From positions 372,001-436,000 of the forward strand of contig OY282565.1 in assembly GCA_958296445.1 (NCBI GenBank): a stretch of 64,000 nucleotides of DNA, read 5' to 3'. The notes beneath the pieces are model-generated. The model searched no databases. It had not been told where the DNA came from and saw nothing but the letters and a program-made list of their open reading frames with translations. Of the stretch, positions 17,401-25,537 are shown piece by piece; position 1 is the stretch's first letter, and each line of letters begins with the position of its first letter. Both the position numbers and the translations under genes were made by a program. This DNA is from an uncultured Dehalococcoidia bacterium (lineage in GTDB: Bacteria > Chloroflexota > Dehalococcoidia > Lucifugimonadales > UBA3495).

Positions 17401-18351
17401 ATGGTTGTTCTGGGCGAGGGTGAATACCGCTATGAGGTTGCCGAGGGGTGGGGGGCGCTGCCCGACGGGTGGGCGTTCAAGGAGTGCGCCGCCGTGGGGG
17501 TGGACGCCGCCGATAATGTTTATGTGTTCAACCGGGGCGAGCATCCGGTGGTTGTGTTTGACGCGCAAGGCAACTTCCTGCGTTCTTGGGGCGAGGGGAT
17601 GTATCCCCGGGCCCACGGGGTTACTATGGGGCCGGACGACAGCATTTATCTTACGGATGACGGCGATCATACGGTTCGCAAGTGTCGGCTGGACGGGACG
17701 GTGCTGTTTACGCTGGGGATTCCGGGGACGCCTGCGCCTTTTATGAGCGGCGACCCGTTCAACCGTTGCACCCACGTCGCTATTGACCCGCAGACCGCCG
17801 AGTTTTATGTGTCGGACGGCTACGGCAACGCCCGCGTCCACAAGTATTCGCCTGAGGGCAAGCTGCTGTTTTCTTGGGGTGAGTCCGGCACCGGCGAGGG
17901 GCAGTTCAACATCGCCCACAATGTTTGTACCGACAAGGATGGCTGGGTTTACGTGGCCGATAGGGAGAACCAGCGCATCCAGGTTTTCGGCAGGGACGGC
18001 AAGTTTGAGACGCAGTGGAAGAATATGGCCCGCCCCTGCGGGCTGTATATTGACCAGAGCGGCGACCAGAAGGTTTATGTCGGCGAGCTGGGCGTCGCCA
18101 TCGGGCCTAACTCCCAAGCCTACGGGCTTGGCCCGCGGGTCGGGATTCACGATGTGGCGGGCAATGTGCTGGCGCGGCTGGGCGACGGGCCGGAAAGCGA
18201 GGCGGCGGGCAGTTTTATCGCCCCTCACGGTGTCTGTATCAACTCTAGGGGCGACATATTCGTGGGCGAGGTGTCGTGGACGCATACCGGCAGCCAGCTC
18301 AACCCGCCCAGGGAAATCCGCTCGCTCCAAAAGCTGACCAAGCTGGGGTAG
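17401..18351 (+). CDS. NHL-repeat six-bladed beta-propeller protein
   Basis: Protein of 316 aa with repeated NHL blades: the motif series VGVDAADNVYVFNRGEHPVVVFDAQG, AHGVTMGPDDSIYLTDDGDH and THVAIDP...YVSDGYGNARVHKYS, each about 45 residues apart, continuing to HGVCINSRGDIFVGEVSW. The core resembles the peptidyl-alpha-hydroxyglycine lyase-like group. No signal peptide is seen, so a cytoplasmic location is likely. GAGAGAGG precedes the ATG. Substrate unknown. Confidence 0.8.
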   Translation: MVVLGEGEYRYEVAEGWGALPDGWAFKECAAVGVDAADNVYVFNRGEHPVVVFDAQGNFLRSWGEGMYPRAHGVTMGPDDSIYLTDDGDHTVRKCRLDGTVLFTLGIPGTPAPFMSGDPFNRCTHVAIDPQTAEFYVSDGYGNARVHKYSPEGKLLFSWGESGTGEGQFNIAHNVCTDKDGWVYVADRENQRIQVFGRDGKFETQWKNMARPCGLYIDQSGDQKVYVGELGVAIGPNSQAYGLGPRVGIHDVAGNVLARLGDGPESEAAGSFIAPHGVCINSRGDIFVGEVSWTHTGSQLNPPREIRSLQKLTKLG

Positions 18352-18360
18352 TTTCATTTC

Positions 18361-18440
18361 AACGCCAAGCCCGCAGGGAACGCCGAGTTTTGTTCCGGTT
18401 TGAGAGACTCGGCGTTCTTGGCGCACTCGGCGTTTAATGC
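18361..18440. repeat. Inverted repeat family D (AACGCCGAG type)
   Basis: Two inverted halves: AACGCCAAG...AACGCCGAG, and CTCGGCGTTCTTGGCGCACTC with CGGCGTTT. The folding would give a long stem between comB and the propeller gene. Related elements lie at 25357, 25427, 31850, 32010, 34442, 38335, 44950 and 63546. Confidence 0.7.
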
Positions 18441-18450
18441 AGGGGTTTGT

Positions 18451-19155
18451 ATGGAAATACGGATGGGCAGTTTGGTGCGCGATGCGCGGGATGCGGCGGG
18501 GACGGCGATTATTATTGATGTGTTCCGGGCCTTTACTACTGCCGCCATCGCCTTTGAGCGGGGGGCGGCGCAGATTACGCTGGTGGCCGAGGCGGAGGAT
18601 GCGCTGGAGCTTCACCGCGGCGGGGTGGGCGATTTGCTGATGGGGGAGGTGGACGGGAAACGGCCGGACGGGTTTGATTTTGGCAACTCTCCTTACGAAA
18701 TTTCGCGGGCGGATGTGACGGGCAAGAGTCTGGTGCAGTCCACCCGCGCCGGTACTGTGGGCGTGGCGGCGGCGGCCAATGCCGATGTTATTTACCTCGG
18801 TTCCTTTGTGGTGGCGCAGGCCACCGCCGACGCCATTCGCCGCCAGCGGCCCGATGTGGTGTCCATCGTTGCTATGGGCGACCAGGGGCGGGTGCGTTCC
18901 GACGAGGACGAACAGTGCGGCCTCTACCTGCGGAACATTATTGAGGGGCGACGGCCCGATTTTGGCGCGGTCAAGTCGCTGATTATGGCTGGCGGGGCGA
19001 CGCAGAAGTTCTTTGATGTTCAGCAGCCGCAGTATCACCCGGAGGATGTGGAGTTGGCGCTGGAGGTTGACCGCTACGACTTTGCTATGCGCATCAGCCG
19101 GGAGAATGGGCTGTTGGTGGCGCGAAAGCAGGCTTTGCGCCGGTATGTGCTTTGA
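18451..19155 (+). CDS. comB: 2-phosphosulfolactate phosphatase family protein
   Basis: ComB-like Mg-dependent phosphatase of 234 aa. Conserved stretches: IIIDVFRAFTTAAIAFERGA near residue 24, GEVDGKRPDGFDFGNSP near 64, STRAGTVGV near 92 and AMGDQGRVRSDEDEQCG near 133. In archaea ComB makes sulfolactate for coenzyme M; in bacteria homologues occur in sulfonate metabolism or with unknown roles. No other coenzyme M genes are seen here. A TauE/SafE exporter 40 kb away is the only other sulfonate-type gene. Start ATG gives the family N-terminus. Confidence 0.8.
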   Translation: MEIRMGSLVRDARDAAGTAIIIDVFRAFTTAAIAFERGAAQITLVAEAEDALELHRGGVGDLLMGEVDGKRPDGFDFGNSPYEISRADVTGKSLVQSTRAGTVGVAAAANADVIYLGSFVVAQATADAIRRQRPDVVSIVAMGDQGRVRSDEDEQCGLYLRNIIEGRRPDFGAVKSLIMAGGATQKFFDVQQPQYHPEDVELALEVDRYDFAMRISRENGLLVARKQALRRYVL

Positions 19156-19177
19156 GTTAATCATAGAGAGGTTATTG

Positions 19178-19530
19178 CGGAATTGCCCTTTGTCACCCTG
19201 AGCGGAGCGAAGGGTCTCTTCGCCCAGGGTGAGATTCTTCGCTTTGCTCAGAATGACAGGTATTTGCTTTGAATGACAGGCACGGCCAGAATTACAGACA
19301 TTTGCCACCCTGAGCGGAGGGAAGGGTCTCTTCGCGCAGGGTGAGATTCTTCGCTTTGCTCAGAATGACAGGTATTTGCTCAGAATGACAGACACGGCCA
19401 GAATTACAGACATTTGTCACCCTGAGCGAAAGCGAAGGGTCTCACCGCACAGGGACGGATTCTTCGCTGCGCTCAGAATGACAGGTATTTGCTCAGAATG
19501 ACAGACATTTGCTTTGAATGGCGGGTGTTG
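19178..19530. repeat. Tandem copies of repeat family C
   Basis: Three successive copies of the unit CACCCTGAGCG(G)A...AAGGGTCTC, then GATTCTTCGC and TCAGAATGACAG, beginning at about 19190, 19300 and 19416. They are separated by short fragments (TTTGCTCAGAATGACAG). No gene between comB and the FAD protein. Confidence 0.8.
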
Positions 19531-19556
19531 GATGGCGGGTTGGCATGGTTAGTCGG

Positions 19557-20675
19557 TTAGGTGAAGCGGGTTGGGGTTAGGTGTTCGGCGCCGGTTACTT
19601 GGGTGTCTTCGCGGGTTATTAGTTGGGTGATGATGTCGCTCATGCCGATGCTCCATAGGATGCCTTTGCGGCCTGCTCCGGTGGCTATGTAGAGGTTGTC
19701 CCAGCCGGGGAGGCGGCCTACTATGGGCATACCGTCGGGGGTTACGGGGCGGAGGCAGGCGGTGTGTTGCATTAGGGCGGCGTTGGCTAGGTCGGGGGCC
19801 ATGCGGGACAGGTGGGAGAGGATGGCGTCGCGGCCTTTGGAGTCGGGGTGGGCGTTGAAGCCCGCTTCTTCCTCGGTGGAGCCGGCCCATGCCAGCCCGT
19901 CGGATTTGGAATCCACGTAGTTGCCGCGGTAGTTGAGGGCGGCGTTGAGGGGCGGGCCGTCGTAGCGCATCCGCAGGATTTGGCCTTTTAGCGGCTCGAC
20001 GGGGAGGGGGGTTCCGCACCAGTCGGTGATTATCTGGGACCAGGGGCCCATAGCGACGATTACGGCGCCGGCTTCGATGCGCCCGTCGGGGCAGGTAACG
20101 GCGTCCACCCGGCCGCCGTGGTATTCGATGCCAGTGGCGCGTTGTAGCACGAGTTCGGCGCCGTGGCGCTCGGCGGCGCGGGCGGCGGCGAGGGTGAGGC
20201 GGTAGGCGTCCACCGAGGCCGCGCCCTGCTGGTAGAGCGCCCCGACGCATTCGGGGTTGACCCTGGGTTCCAGCCGACGGGCGGAGGGGGCGTCTACCCA
20301 GTGAACGTCGAACATTGAGACGTCTTTCATCCAGGCTACGTTGGCGTCGTATTGGGAGACGTCGTTGTCGTCGAAGGCTAGGTAGAGGCGGTTGCGGGGC
20401 TGGAAGTTGGGGTCAATGCCGGTGGCGCGTTGCAGTTCGCGGGCCATAGCCCAGTGGCGGCCGAAGCAGTAGAGGCTGAAATCGAGCAGGGGTTCGGGCA
20501 GGCCGTGGCCGTTGAGGGGGTCGAGGCCGCCGAAGGCGAACCCGGAGGCGTGGCTGCCTAGGGCGTCGGTTTCCAGCATAGTAACGCGCAGGCCGCTGCG
20601 GGACAGCAGATAGCTGCTGATGCTGCCGACGATGCCTGCGCCGATGACTACAACGTCTCTGGCGGCGTCTCTCAA
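19557..20675 (-). CDS. DAO-family FAD-dependent oxidoreductase
   Basis: Amine or amino-acid oxidase-like flavoprotein of 372 aa. The Rossmann motif is VVVIGAGIVGSISSYLL near residue 8 with an acidic end (MLETDALG). LYQQGAASVDAYRLT, VIVAMGPWSQ and the C-terminal RPVTPDGMPIVGRLPGWDNLYIATG halves around 320-350 are typical of sarcosine/glycine oxidase and proline dehydrogenase-beta-like proteins. Start is TTG at 20675 with AAGGAG eight bases upstream. Substrate cannot be assigned. Confidence 0.87.
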   Translation of the reverse strand: MRDAARDVVVIGAGIVGSISSYLLSRSGLRVTMLETDALGSHASGFAFGGLDPLNGHGLPEPLLDFSLYCFGRHWAMARELQRATGIDPNFQPRNRLYLAFDDNDVSQYDANVAWMKDVSMFDVHWVDAPSARRLEPRVNPECVGALYQQGAASVDAYRLTLAAARAAERHGAELVLQRATGIEYHGGRVDAVTCPDGRIEAGAVIVAMGPWSQIITDWCGTPLPVEPLKGQILRMRYDGPPLNAALNYRGNYVDSKSDGLAWAGSTEEEAGFNAHPDSKGRDAILSHLSRMAPDLANAALMQHTACLRPVTPDGMPIVGRLPGWDNLYIATGAGRKGILWSIGMSDIITQLITREDTQVTGAEHLTPTRFT

Positions 20676-20801
20676 CGGATCAACTCCTTATGGCCCGGCG
20701 CCCGCAGATTTCGGCATAGGGGTTTTCGGTCGGGCCGGGCGGCCCCCATTGTAGCTTATCGGGGCGGCTCGGGGTTGTTGGCGTTTTTCGCTTTTCTTTT
20801 G

Positions 20802-21323
20802 TTAAAGGGCTGTGGGCGCACGGCTGTGCGCCCCTACGGGGTGGGGGGTTACGCGGGAGCGGCGGGGGTGGCGGAGGGTTTCGCGTAGTTGGCGGGTGAT
20901 GGCGCGGGTGTGGGGGTCTATGGCGCGGGTGCGCTGGGGGCGTTTGCGGGGGATGATGCCGAAAGGGGGCGCGGGTTTGGGTTTGGGGGTTAGTTCGCCG
21001 GCGAACAGATGGGTGAATAGGAGGCTGTTGGCGTGGTTGGGGAACAGGGTTACGGCGATGGCTCGGGGTTCGGGGGTGGTTTTGTTTTCGCGGTGGCGGT
21101 TTAGGTAGTGGTGCAGGGACATAAAGGTGTTTAGGGGTAGGACTTCTTTGGCGATTTTCAGGATGAAGGGGTGGGGTTCGGGGAGGGGTTTGTTGTTGGT
21201 TAGGGCGGCGTGCCAGTCGTGGCAGTATTCCTCGGAGATGCGGCGCAGGCGGAGGACGGCTAGGGGGAAGGCGTATTTGCGGCGTAGGGCGTTGATTTGG
21301 TTGCGGATGGATTTTAGGCTCAT
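20802..21323 (-). CDS. Conserved-looking hypothetical protein with repeat-derived C-terminus
   Basis: Predicted protein of 173 aa. The ATG at 21323 follows GAGGTG; upstream frame is T-rich repeat sequence and is excluded. Residues 1-100 (SLKSIRNQINALRRKYAFP, then RISEEYCHDWHAALT and FMSLHHYLNRHRE) form a helical basic domain resembling a hypothetical family I associate with environmental Chloroflexota, recall only. The last 20 residues (PHPVGAHSRAPTAL) are encoded by an intergenic hairpin repeat (GCGCACGGCTGTGCGC), so the original stop was probably lost. Function unknown. Confidence 0.5.
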   Translation of the reverse strand: MSLKSIRNQINALRRKYAFPLAVLRLRRISEEYCHDWHAALTNNKPLPEPHPFILKIAKEVLPLNTFMSLHHYLNRHRENKTTPEPRAIAVTLFPNHANSLLFTHLFAGELTPKPKPAPPFGIIPRKRPQRTRAIDPHTRAITRQLRETLRHPRRSRVTPHPVGAHSRAPTAL

Positions 21324-21687
21324 TGGGGGTTCACCTCGTAAGGGGTTGGGGATTTTTTTGATTTTCCTGCCGTTTCCCGCCATTTCCTGCCGTTTTGGGG
21401 TTGGCGCGGGATTTTTTTGATTTTCCTGTCATTTTCCCCCATTTTCCCCCATTTCGTTGTCTGAATCGGGATTTTCGGGATTGGGGGATTGGCGGGATAG
21501 TTCTGATGGTTTTGGCAGTTCGGGGGTTCGGGTTAGGGGTATAAGGGGCGCGGGATTTTTTGTTTTGGCGGGCAATTTCGGACATTTTCGGACATTTGGG
21601 TTTGTGGGGCGGGATTCTTCGCTTTGCTCAGAATGACAGGGGAATCGCTCGGAGTGACAGGGGCTTGGACGGAATGACGGGCGGGTT

Positions 21688-21987
21688 GGGGTTACGGGCG
21701 ATGGGGAAAGGGCCGGCGGTTTAGGGTGGGATTCTTTGCTTTGCTCAGAATGACAGGGGGTTGGGATTATGGGCGATGGTGAAAGGGCTGGCGGCTCAGG
21801 GTGGGATTCTTTGCTTTGCTCAGAATGACAGGGGGTTGGGATTATGGGCGATGGTGAAAGGGCTGGCGGCTCAGGGTGGGATTCTTTGCTTTGCTCAGAA
21901 TGACAGGGGGTTGGGATTATGGGCGATGGTGAAAGGGCTGGCGGCTCAGGGCGGGATTCTTCGCTTTGCTCAGAATGACAGGGGCTT
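21688..21987. repeat. 75-bp tandem repeat, four copies, built from family C
   Basis: Units start at 21688, 21763, 21838 and 21913. Each holds GGGCGATGG(T/G)GAAAGGG, a GGCGG spacer and GGATTCTTTGCTTTGC, then TCAGAATGACAGG. The last three are almost identical. 75 is a multiple of three, so the block is open in some frames, but the encoded peptide is only translated repeat. The rest of the gap 21324-22227 holds family A fragments (near 21460), single family C units and nothing that looks coding. Confidence 0.85.
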
Positions 21988-22227
21988 GCTCAGAATGACA
22001 GGGGGGGCGGGATTACGGGCGGGCCGGAATGACGGGCGGGTTGTTTGGATTATGGCACGTTTTATGTTAGGGAGTTGTTATCGGGGTTGGCAAGGGGTTG
22101 GTGTCATCAAATTGCGGGAGGGGTGGGCGCCGGGGGTGTTGGGGATGGCCGGGTTTTTGGGTTAGGGGTTCGGGCGTGGTTGCGGGTGGTGACGGGGGCG
22201 CGGCGGTGCGGCCCTGCGGGGGGGGTG

Positions 22228-24261
22228 TTATGGGGTTATGGGGATTTCTTTTTGCCAGATTGGGGGTTGGTTTGGGGTGAATTGGCCGGTTCGGATTTTG
22301 GTTATGGGGTAGTTGGGGAGGGTGATTATTGCTAGGCATTTGTTGGTTAGGGTTGGGATTTTTTTTGCTTGGTCGAAGGCGTTGGCGTTGAAGTCTAGGT
22401 TGTCGAAGCCGTGTTGTTGGCGGTGGGCGGGTAGGTTTTTTGGGTCGGCGGGGATTAGGTGCAGTAGGAAGCGGGGTTCGGTGTCGGTTGGTAGGCAGGG
22501 GTCTTTGAAGTAGGTTAGTTCTTTGCCGATTAGGTAGACGTTGAAGGTGGCGGTGATGTCGGGCTTTAGGGATTGGATTTGTTGGTATCGTTCCTTGATG
22601 GCGGCTAGGGTGGCGGGCGCACGGGTTTGCGGCCCTGCGGGGGCGGGGGTGTTGGGCGCGGGGGTTTGCGGCCCTGCGGGGGTGGCGGTGTTGGGCGCAT
22701 AGGTTTGCGGCCCTGCGGGGGACGGGGGGATTTCCGCTTGCCAGATCCAGCCTATGACGGAGGTGTATTGGCCGGTTTGGATGTTGGTTATGGGGTAGTT
22801 TGGGAGGGGGATTATTGCTAGGCATTTGTTGTCTAGGGTTGGGATTTTTGTTGCGCGGTCGAAGGCTTTGCTGGGAAAGTCTAGGGCTTCGTAGCCGTGG
22901 CGCTGTCGGTCGTAGGGCAGGCTTTCGTTGTCGGCGGGGGTGATGCGTAGTAAGAAGTTGGGGTCGGTGTCTCCCGGACGGCAGGGGTCTTTGAAGTAGG
23001 TTAGTTCTTTGCCGGTTAGATAGACGTTGAAGTTGGAGGTTATGTCGGGCGTTAGGGATTGGATTTGTTGGTATCTTTCCTCGATGGCGGCGATTTTGGC
23101 TTGTTCGGTGAAATGTGCGAAATAGGCTAATCCGCTGCTGGCGGCGATTATGGTTAGGCAGGCGATTAGCCAGGGCGTTGGGGTAAGATTTCGGGCTAGG
23201 GCGGCGTTGGGCGGGTTGGGACGGGCCGTTGTAGAGTCGGCCGGGCCGGGTTTGGTGGCGGGTTGGAACGGGATCCATCCGGTTGGCAGTTTTAGTTTGG
23301 GCGGCGATGGGATTCGGCTGGCGGGCAGTTTTAGTTTGGGGGGGAATGGGATTCGGCCGGTTGGCAGTTTTAGGGCGGTGAAGGTGGTTGCGAGCCGGCG
23401 TTGGGCCGGTTTTTGGGTTAGGAGCAGGTCTAGGGCGTAGAAAAAGCAGACGGTACTGAATAGGTATTCGTGGGTTTCGAGAAAGTTGCCGGCAGGTATG
23501 TCGCTGCGATGATGCACGTAGGCGATAGCTAGGATAAGGGCGAAGGCGGCGGCGGTGGCGGCAAGGATCTCTTTGGGTTGGCGGGAGATTAGGGCGTAGA
23601 TGGCGAAGAATAGCAGGAGGGCTTTTTCTTGGTCAGTGATAAAGGAAATAAAGTCGAAGCTGAGGATGTTTGCCTCGACTGTGCGGTAGGACAGGACGGT
23701 TAGGAAGGCCAATACCAGCAGGATTGACGGCAATGGGATGTTGAACAGACTGTCTTTTCGGATAAAGAAGGCGGCGGCGGTTATCATACACAGTAGGGTT
23801 GCGCCTACTTGGTAGATTACTTCAAATTTTGCGTGGGTGATATTGATGTTGTGGAGATTGACCTCGCCTTGGCGGTTGATGTTCAGCAGGAAATCGGGGG
23901 TGGCGAATCCGATTATTCGCTGGCCCCAACTGATTTCCTCGCCGAAGGCGAACAGGAAGGCGATGGCGGCTAGGATGTAGATGTAGCGCTGGGGGGATCG
24001 TTGTTCCGCTAGGGCTGCGGCGAGCAGTGTCAGGGCGGTCAGGATGAGCCAGGCGGCGGTTAGGGACTCTACCCAGGAGTCCTCGTAGGTTATTGTGTTG
24101 TATGCGCCGGGGGCGGCTACGGACAGGCAGGCGAAGAAGAGGGCGTTTAGGGAGAAGAATAGGTAGCCGAGGGCCGCGATGTTGCGATTTAGGGGGGCAA
24201 GAGTCGGGGGGGGGGGGGGTAGACGCGGGGAGCGCGGATTTGGGAGGGTTGTTTGGCACAT
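22228..24261 (-). CDS. Polytopic membrane protein with duplicated C-terminal domain
   Basis: Protein of 677 aa. Residues 25-290 contain about seven membrane helices with the conserved FGEEISWGQRIIGFATPDF at 106-124 and GEVNLHNI at 132-139, matching an uncharacterised bacterial membrane family. After a Pro-rich linker (297-333) and one more helix (364-384) come two copies of a 120-residue extracytoplasmic domain at 391-512 and 553-674. They share RYQQIQSL, FNVYL.GKELTYFKDPC, LPNYPIT.I.TGQ and two Cys each. Between them lies a linker of three AGPQT.AP units (516-549). The gene carries a G14 tract at codons 15-19. Function unknown; surface role likely. Confidence 0.75.
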   Translation of the reverse strand: MCQTTLPNPRSPRLPPPPPTLAPLNRNIAALGYLFFSLNALFFACLSVAAPGAYNTITYEDSWVESLTAAWLILTALTLLAAALAEQRSPQRYIYILAAIAFLFAFGEEISWGQRIIGFATPDFLLNINRQGEVNLHNINITHAKFEVIYQVGATLLCMITAAAFFIRKDSLFNIPLPSILLVLAFLTVLSYRTVEANILSFDFISFITDQEKALLLFFAIYALISRQPKEILAATAAAFALILAIAYVHHRSDIPAGNFLETHEYLFSTVCFFYALDLLLTQKPAQRRLATTFTALKLPTGRIPFPPKLKLPASRIPSPPKLKLPTGWIPFQPATKPGPADSTTARPNPPNAALARNLTPTPWLIACLTIIAASSGLAYFAHFTEQAKIAAIEERYQQIQSLTPDITSNFNVYLTGKELTYFKDPCRPGDTDPNFLLRITPADNESLPYDRQRHGYEALDFPSKAFDRATKIPTLDNKCLAIIPLPNYPITNIQTGQYTSVIGWIWQAEIPPSPAGPQTYAPNTATPAGPQTPAPNTPAPAGPQTRAPATLAAIKERYQQIQSLKPDITATFNVYLIGKELTYFKDPCLPTDTEPRFLLHLIPADPKNLPAHRQQHGFDNLDFNANAFDQAKKIPTLTNKCLAIITLPNYPITKIRTGQFTPNQPPIWQKEIPITP
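24206..24219. repeat. G14 mononucleotide tract inside the membrane-protein gene
   Basis: Fourteen consecutive G on the plus strand, encoding the Pro run at codons 15-19 on the minus strand. Slippage would shift the frame before the first membrane helix. Confidence 0.9.
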
Positions 24262-24364
24262 CCGGGCTCCCGGGTTTTTGGGTTACGGTTTTTTGTTTGA
24301 GAGGGATTATACGGCTTGGGGGCGGGGTTGGACAAGGGAGGGGTGGGCGTGTTGGGGATGTTTG

Positions 24365-24460
24365 GGGACGCCCCCACCCTAACCCTCCCCCGGAGGGGGA
24401 GGGGGTGTTGGGGATTTTCGGGGGACGCCCCCACCCTAGCCCTCCCCCGGAGGGGGAGGG
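24365..24460. repeat. Two family B palindromes in tandem
   Basis: Copies at 24365-24405 and 24421-24460, each with GACGCCCCCACCCTA and the CCTCCCCC/GGGGGAGG palindrome, 56 bases apart. They lie between the MDMPI-like gene and the start of the membrane-protein gene. Confidence 0.8.
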
Positions 24461-24480
24461 GATTTTGGGGGGTGCGGGGG

Positions 24481-25332
24481 TTATACGCCGCGGAAGCGGG
24501 TTTGGAAGTGGTCTAGGGGGGCGGGGTTGCCGGTTATGGCGAATTGGTTGGCGGTTAGGGCGTCTTGGGCGGTTATGCGGCCGTAGATGTAGAGGAGGAA
24601 GGCGGGGGCTTCGGCGCAGATTGTCCAGCGTTCCGGGGCGTTGTTGGGGGCGGGTAGGTCGGGGGCGTCGGTGGAGGCGGGTAGGTCGAAGGTGTCGCCG
24701 GTTACGCGGACGGTGATGGTGGCGGCGTGGGGCGGGGCTAGGTCGAATTCGTAGGTTTGGGGGGCGGTTAGCTTTTCGGCGGGGCGGAAGCACATACGGA
24801 GCCATTTGGGGGCGGCTTCGAGCAGGGTGGCGATGCTGGCGGGGTGGAGCTGGGGGTTGTTTTCTAGGCCGCGGCGCATATCCCAGTCGTGGATGGCTAG
24901 TTCCTGGATGCGGAGTTCTAGGTAGTCGGAGGCGGGGATGGGGCCGCGGCGGAGGTGCCAGCAGGGGGTTTGCCAGTCGTTGGGGCCTAGGGCGTCGAGT
25001 TCTTGCCGGAGGGCGTTGTAGGCGGTGTCGAAGGCGGTTATCAGGGCGGGGCCCAAGCGCTGGCGGCGCTGGATGTCGCGCTGGGCGTTGGCGGCGGACA
25101 TTGCGGAGCTGTCCATTGGGGTGAAGTCGGGGGGCGGGCCGGAGTCGCCGTTGCGGCCGCGGCGCATACTGTCGGTCTGGCGCTCGGCGCCGCCGATTAG
25201 GTGGCTTAGGACGTCCTGGATTTGCCAGCCTTCGCAGGCGCTGGGTTGGGCCAGTTGGCCGGGGGTTAGGGCGCTGGCGGTTTGGCGGATGTGGTGGGCT
25301 AGGGTGTTTGCTAGGTTGATTTGGTCTTTCAT
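24481..25332 (-). CDS. Maleylpyruvate isomerase (MDMPI)-like, DinB-superfamily protein
   Basis: Protein of 283 aa with the N-terminal MDMPI/DinB helix bundle. ACEGWQIQDVLSHLIG near residue 32 carries the first metal His and ELAIHDWDMRRGL near 147 carries the second His. The C-terminal 100 residues (PQTYEFDL to NQFAITGNPAPLDHF) form the SCP2-like domain common in this family. Members use mycothiol or other thiols; the thiol here is unknown. The ATG follows AAAAGGAG. Confidence 0.8.
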   Translation of the reverse strand: MKDQINLANTLAHHIRQTASALTPGQLAQPSACEGWQIQDVLSHLIGGAERQTDSMRRGRNGDSGPPPDFTPMDSSAMSAANAQRDIQRRQRLGPALITAFDTAYNALRQELDALGPNDWQTPCWHLRRGPIPASDYLELRIQELAIHDWDMRRGLENNPQLHPASIATLLEAAPKWLRMCFRPAEKLTAPQTYEFDLAPPHAATITVRVTGDTFDLPASTDAPDLPAPNNAPERWTICAEAPAFLLYIYGRITAQDALTANQFAITGNPAPLDHFQTRFRGV

Positions 25333-25356
25333 CGTTCTCCTTTTACGGGGGGTTTT

Positions 25357-25465
25357 TAACGCAGAGGTCGCAGCGGCGGCGCAGAGGTCGCAGAGATTTT
25401 TTGTTTTTGGGGGTTACGGGGAGAATTAAACGCCGAGAGCGCCGAGAACGCCGAGTTTTTTGTTT
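25357..25465. repeat. Repeat family D, two units
   Basis: AACGCAGAGGTCGCAG...GCGCAGAGGTCGCAGAG, then AACGCCGAGAGCGCCGAG with AACGCCGAG, each followed by TTTTTTGTTTTTGGG. Lies in the divergent gap between the MDMPI-like and LLM genes; no promoter could be picked confidently. Confidence 0.75.
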
Positions 25466-25537
25466 TTGGGTCTTTGTGGTGAAAATTGTTGGTTGGGTGT
25501 AGAATCTGGGGAAACGCCTTGCAGGATTGTGTTGGTT

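Noticed and set aside
17152..19308. 718-codon minus-strand frame
   Set aside because: Antisense to the propeller and comB genes, whose products are clearly recognisable.
21761..22165. Repetitive 134-codon plus-strand frame
   Set aside because: Only translated 75-bp repeats with no start signal or unique domain.
22067..23278. 403-codon Pro/Arg/His-rich frame
   Set aside because: Shadow of the duplicated-domain membrane protein in another frame.
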